A stretch of DNA of 64,000 nt, taken from NCBI GenBank assembly GCA_006969745.1, contig CP030886.1:1647234-1711233 (forward strand). The letters are read 5' to 3'. This document shows, piece after piece, positions 61,015 to 64,000 of this stretch. Below the pieces are notes generated by a model. It was given only the letters and a program-made list of their open reading frames with translations, did no database searches and was not told where the DNA came from. The DNA is from Cytophagaceae bacterium (GTDB taxonomy: Bacteria; Bacteroidota; Bacteroidia; Cytophagales; Cyclobacteriaceae). Within the stretch, counting starts at the first letter, position 1. Each line of letters opens with the position of its first letter. The position numbers and the translations under genes are program-made.

Positions 61015-61764
61015 CTACCCAAAAAGTTGCTTAGTCTTTTTCTTCACCCTGTAACCAAAAGTGATCATCACAGGTGGATAAAGCATGTAAATGAAGCCTG
61101 CTATGCCAAAATTGAGCGCACCATGCCCAAAGGGATGAAGGAAAGCTATTACGGTAGATAAAAAGGGAATTGAGCTCATGAGAAGGTTTTGTTTCAAGCT
61201 CACTTTGGTCGCAAAAGTTTCATATTCATTTAGATCCAATTCTTCTCTCTTTTTATATGCATGCCGGTAAAGCCACGTCATTGCTACAAATATGAAGGTA
61301 GCTCCCGCACCATAGGCAGTCATCAAAAGTGTCATGTTCTCACTATTCATATTGCCACCGAACCCATCCATGAAGTTGTCAGGCCGGCCAAATATTAATC
61401 CCGAATAAAGCTCTACAAGAAAGCGAGCCAAAAACTTCAGCGGATAAATGTAGATCAGTACAAGAAAAAGTAAGAAGGTGTTAATTGTTACAGTCTTGGT
61501 GTTTTGTAAACCATACCGCAGGAAAAAAACATAGTGTTGGTACCAGATCACTACAATCAGCACAATACAAATAAAAGAGGGTATGATATCATGAATTGAC
61601 TTTCTTAATTGATCGAATGTCTCCGGCACCGTTGATGAGAGAACCACCAAAGTAAATGCTACTGCAAATACCGCGTCACTAAAAGTTTCAATGCGAGTTT
61701 GATCCAATCCACGGTATTTAAAATTTGGATCAAGACCAACGACAGTATTTTTTAAGTTCCTCAT
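61015..61764 (-). CDS. TMEM175/DUF1211-type potassium channel-like membrane protein
   Basis: A 249-residue inner-membrane protein with six TM segments. The family signature at the N-terminus is RIETFSDAVFAVAFTLVVLS (RxxxFSDAVFAxxxTLxxL), which lines the pore in prokaryotic TMEM175 channels. Other helices: IIPSFICIVLIVVIWYQHYV, FLLFLVLIYIYPLKFLARFL, LLTAYGAGATFIFVAMTWLY, LNFGIAGFIYMLYPPVMITF. Bacterial members conduct potassium with low selectivity. It precedes the M19-like gene on the same strand but that gene has its own promoter. Confidence 0.9.
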   Translation of the reverse strand: MRNLKNTVVGLDPNFKYRGLDQTRIETFSDAVFAVAFTLVVLSSTVPETFDQLRKSIHDIIPSFICIVLIVVIWYQHYVFFLRYGLQNTKTVTINTFLLFLVLIYIYPLKFLARFLVELYSGLIFGRPDNFMDGFGGNMNSENMTLLMTAYGAGATFIFVAMTWLYRHAYKKREELDLNEYETFATKVSLKQNLLMSSIPFLSTVIAFLHPFGHGALNFGIAGFIYMLYPPVMITFGYRVKKKTKQLFG

Positions 61765-61834
61765 ACTCGAGCAATTAGGTACTCAATGATAACCATTCAT
61801 CTACAAAATTGCCCCTTGATAGAAAATAAAAAGG

Positions 61835-61867
61835 CCAGATTACGTCTTGGCGTTTTGAATAATCTGG
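61835..61867. promoter_or_regulatory. Inverted repeat CCAGATTA/TAATCTGG before the DUF2911 gene
   Basis: Perfect 8-base arms (61835-61842 and 61860-61867) separated by 17 bases end 23 bases before the ATG at 61891. It could be an operator or a leader hairpin of the DUF2911 gene. Confidence 0.4.
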
Positions 61868-61890
61868 AAACCAAACTCTCAAATACTATA

Positions 61891-63021
61891 ATGAACTACA
61901 ACAAAAAACTATTCGGAACGCTAATTCTTACAATTTTAAGCTTTGTAGGTTTAGCACAATTGAGCACTCCTCCAGGCGGTGGAAGTCAGCGATCTTATGT
62001 GAGACAACACATTGGTGGGGTCGGGACGGTTGCAATTGAATACAGCAGTCCTGGAGCAAGAGGCCGTACCATTTATGGTGCCGTGGTACCTTACGGATTT
62101 AACAATTTAGGTTTTGGACTGAGTTCTGCAGATAATCCTTCGCCCTGGCGAGCAGGTGCTGATCAGAATACCACCTTTACTTTTTCTCATGATGTAAAAA
62201 TTGGCGGAAAAGAATTGGCTGCCGGTAAGTATGGATTTTTCGTTGCACCAGCAGAAGATGGACCTTGGACTGTAATATTCTCAAAGGATAACAACCATTG
62301 GGGTAGCTTTTTCTATCGTGAGGAAAATGATGCATTACGAGTGGACGTAGAGGCAGAAGATGCGAGTTTTCATGAGTGGCTGACTTATGAATTTATCGAT
62401 CGTCAAAACACCTCCACTACTGTGGCCTTAATTTGGGGAGATAAAAAACTTCCAATTAAGATAGAGCTGGCAGATCCTGTTGAGGCACACATAACGCAGC
62501 TAAAGGCTGAGCTCAATAACCAGCCAGGCTTTAGCTTCCAGAATCTGGCCGCTGCTGCAAGATATGCTTCTAGTGTAGGCGAACATGATCAAGCCATTCA
62601 ATGGGCAGATGCAGCTATTAGCGCTCCTTTTGTAGGTCAAAAGAATTGGGGCACCATGTCTACCAAAGCAGCTGTACTGACTGCTGCCGGAAAAACCGAC
62701 GAAGCTCAAACTGTCATGGATGAAGCAATCAAACTGCCGGGAGCTAATGCTGGAGCAATCCACCAGTATGGAAGACAGTTGATAGCTGCAGGAAAATCTG
62801 AAAAAGCGCTTGAAATTTTCAAATACAACCACAAGACGAACGATGGCGTCTGGCCTACAAACTATGGTTTAGCACGTGGGTATTCTGCGGTAGGGAACTA
62901 CAAACAGGCCCTTAAATATTTGAAGCTTGCCAAAAACAACATCCCTGCCGGGGATACTGTAAATGGCCCCATCATTGATCAAAATATTGCGAAACTCGAA
63001 AAAGGAGAAGATATTAATTGA
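61891..63021 (+). CDS. DUF2911 protein with C-terminal TPR
   Basis: The ATG at 61891 starts a clear signal peptide (MNYNKKLFGTLILTILSFVG, cleavage near LAQ), giving 376 residues; a frame from 61786 is longer but would bury it. Residues 25-195 are DUF2911: YSSPGARGRTIYGAVVPYG, PSPWRAGADQNTTFTFSHDV, KELAAGKYGFFVAPAEDGPW, WGSFFYREENDALRV. Residues 210-370 are TPR-like (NLAAAARYASSVGEHDQAIQ, TKAAVLTAAGKTDEAQTVMD, LARGYSAVGNYKQALKYLKL). The protein is secreted, function unknown, and is common in Bacteroidota. A terminator follows. Confidence 0.88.
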   Translation: MNYNKKLFGTLILTILSFVGLAQLSTPPGGGSQRSYVRQHIGGVGTVAIEYSSPGARGRTIYGAVVPYGFNNLGFGLSSADNPSPWRAGADQNTTFTFSHDVKIGGKELAAGKYGFFVAPAEDGPWTVIFSKDNNHWGSFFYREENDALRVDVEAEDASFHEWLTYEFIDRQNTSTTVALIWGDKKLPIKIELADPVEAHITQLKAELNNQPGFSFQNLAAAARYASSVGEHDQAIQWADAAISAPFVGQKNWGTMSTKAAVLTAAGKTDEAQTVMDEAIKLPGANAGAIHQYGRQLIAAGKSEKALEIFKYNHKTNDGVWPTNYGLARGYSAVGNYKQALKYLKLAKNNIPAGDTVNGPIIDQNIAKLEKGEDIN

Positions 63022-63040
63022 TTAATAGTTGAACGACATT

Positions 63041-63067
63041 AAGCCCACATTCAAGTGGGCTTTTTTG
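63041..63067 (+). terminator. Rho-independent terminator after the DUF2911 gene
   Basis: Stem of 8 bases (AAGCCCAC at 63041-63048, GTGGGCTT at 63055-63062) with loop ATTCAA and a run of T, 19 bases after the stop. Confidence 0.92.
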
Positions 63068-63127
63068 TTTCCGTTAAACTCAGATTGAATTTTATCCGTA
63101 AAAAATAGCTCACTAAAGTAATAACCC

Positions 63128-64000
63128 ATGCGAAAACCAATCTCAATTCTTATGCTCGTTCTATTTGCGCTAACTACGTTGGCCAAAGACCCTGGAATGA
63201 AAAAAGGTACTCCAGACATAGTCTCACTATCCGTTTTGGAGTTTAATGAAGAAGGTATTCTTTTCATTGGCGATTCCAAAGGAGGTGCAATTTATGCAGT
63301 TGACCTTAATGATAATCAAGCCAGCGATAATCAGGAAGCTCTTAATATTGTTGACCTGGAAGATAAACTTGCCGGAATGCTAGGTACCACTATTGACAAT
63401 ATCATGGTACACGATATGGCAGTGAACCCCATCTCTCAAAATATTTATCTCAGCGTTTCCCGAGGGCGTGCCAAATGGACCTCACGTTGGGAATCGCCTA
63501 ATGATTTGGTGGATGCAGATATCCTGATCAGAATATCTCCATCAGGTGAAATGTCAGAAGCCAGTCTAGAAAACGTAGAATTTTCCAGCGTTTCCATTCC
63601 TAATCCGGTAGACCCTAACGTAGAGCACCGATGGAAGAAAGGAGCAAAACTTCGTTCTGACGCAATCACCGACATTGCATTCGACGATGGTAAAATTTAC
63701 GTTTCAGGGCTTTCAAACGAAGAGTTTCGTGCAGCACTGTGGACCTCCTCATATCCATTCACGAAAGATGTAAATGCAAATACCCTGGAGATCTTTCATG
63801 GAGCTCACGGAAAATGGGAAACAGCATCACCAATACGTGCATTTCTCCCCTATCAAATCAACAATCAAAAGCAACTTTTGGCTGCATATCTGTGTACGCC
63901 ACTGGTAACCATTGATGCGCAGAAACTTGGTGAAACCAAGCATGTTAAAGGAAGGACTGTTGCAGAGTTTGGGTCAGGCAATTTTCCCATCGATATGGTG
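63128..64000 (+). CDS. Secreted propeller-like protein, 3' end outside window
   Basis: The frame from the ATG at 63128 is open to the right edge (291 codons visible). It starts with a signal peptide (MRKPISILMLVLFALTTLAK). The mature part has propeller-type strands: SLSVLEFNEEGILFIGDSKG, MVHDMAVNPISQNIYLSVSR, ADILIRISPSGEMSEASLEN and ITDIAFDDGKIYVSGLSNEE. No enzyme motif is seen in the visible part. The terminator upstream means it has its own promoter. Confidence 0.75.
   Translation, partial: MRKPISILMLVLFALTTLAKDPGMKKGTPDIVSLSVLEFNEEGILFIGDSKGGAIYAVDLNDNQASDNQEALNIVDLEDKLAGMLGTTIDNIMVHDMAVNPISQNIYLSVSRGRAKWTSRWESPNDLVDADILIRISPSGEMSEASLENVEFSSVSIPNPVDPNVEHRWKKGAKLRSDAITDIAFDDGKIYVSGLSNEEFRAALWTSSYPFTKDVNANTLEIFHGAHGKWETASPIRAFLPYQINNQKQLLAAYLCTPLVTIDAQKLGETKHVKGRTVAEFGSGNFPIDMV

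Noticed and set aside
61786..61890. N-terminal extension of the DUF2911 protein
   Set aside because: It would bury a clear signal peptide starting at 61891 and overlaps a likely operator (61835-61867).
1..64000. tRNA, rRNA, insertion sequences, phage genes
   Set aside because: I looked for cloverleaf-like stems with CCA ends, transposase motifs, integrases and phage structural genes and saw none.

Overview
The window looks like chromosomal DNA of a Bacteroidota bacterium, most likely a Cytophagales-type marine or soil organism. Reasons seen in the sequence: a fused SecDF, a giant adhesin ending in a type IX secretion (T9SS) sorting domain, BatD, BshA, a NifU-type scaffold with the Nfu N-domain, many short lipoproteins, AT-rich DNA, and several TAnnTTTG-type -7 boxes. 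I saw no tRNA, rRNA, insertion sequence, CRISPR array or prophage.

Layout. 1-6.6 kb: a plus-strand housekeeping run (two FKBP isomerases, RdgB, uridine kinase, a small secreted protein, SecDF, a membrane-anchored unknown). 6.6-25.9 kb: mostly minus strand, with acylphosphatase, YciI lipoprotein, Nfu, two dicarboxylate/amino-acid symporters, chorismate synthase, BatD, a mechanosensitive-channel-like protein, an orphan ABC ATPase, an AhpD-like protein, PIN-PhoH, an AlbA/Schlafen-type protein, a MoxR/VWA pair, a fatty acid hydroxylase, BshA and a beta-lactamase-type hydrolase fused to a decayed GH3 domain. 26-32.3 kb: MutL, two rhomboid proteases, small secreted proteins and RlmN. 32.3-36.6 kb: a histidine kinase divergent from a TRAP transporter operon that carries an extra membrane protein between DctQ and DctM. 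The substrate-binding DctP lies 15 kb away at 51.8 kb.

36.6-51.4 kb is the first accessory region. It holds a membrane-anchored TPR-CHAT (caspase-like) protein, then on the opposite strand an ECF sigma factor, a TPR anti-sigma-like protein and two related small lipoproteins, then divergently a 2801-residue T9SS adhesin. Between the two lipoproteins lies a relic of the 3' end of a second anti-sigma gene, so this cassette was once duplicated. The sigma/adhesin divergent promoter region carries a 9-bp inverted repeat, ATGTGAACA, with one copy facing each gene.

54.6-61 kb is the second, and to me the most interesting, region. Three minus-strand transcription units share one promoter architecture: TACC-N8-GGTATTGA, then 19-20 bases, then GAACTTTA, then 21-26 bases to the start codon. 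The units are (a) an M19-dipeptidase-like metallohydrolase, (b) a 29-residue membrane peptide, and (c) a compact four-gene operon of patatin phospholipase, DyP-type peroxidase, a predicted outer-membrane protein and a small secreted protein. The shared site suggests one regulon and possibly one undescribed envelope or stress system. The window ends with a TMEM175-type channel, a DUF2911/TPR protein and the start of a secreted beta-propeller-like protein that runs off the edge.
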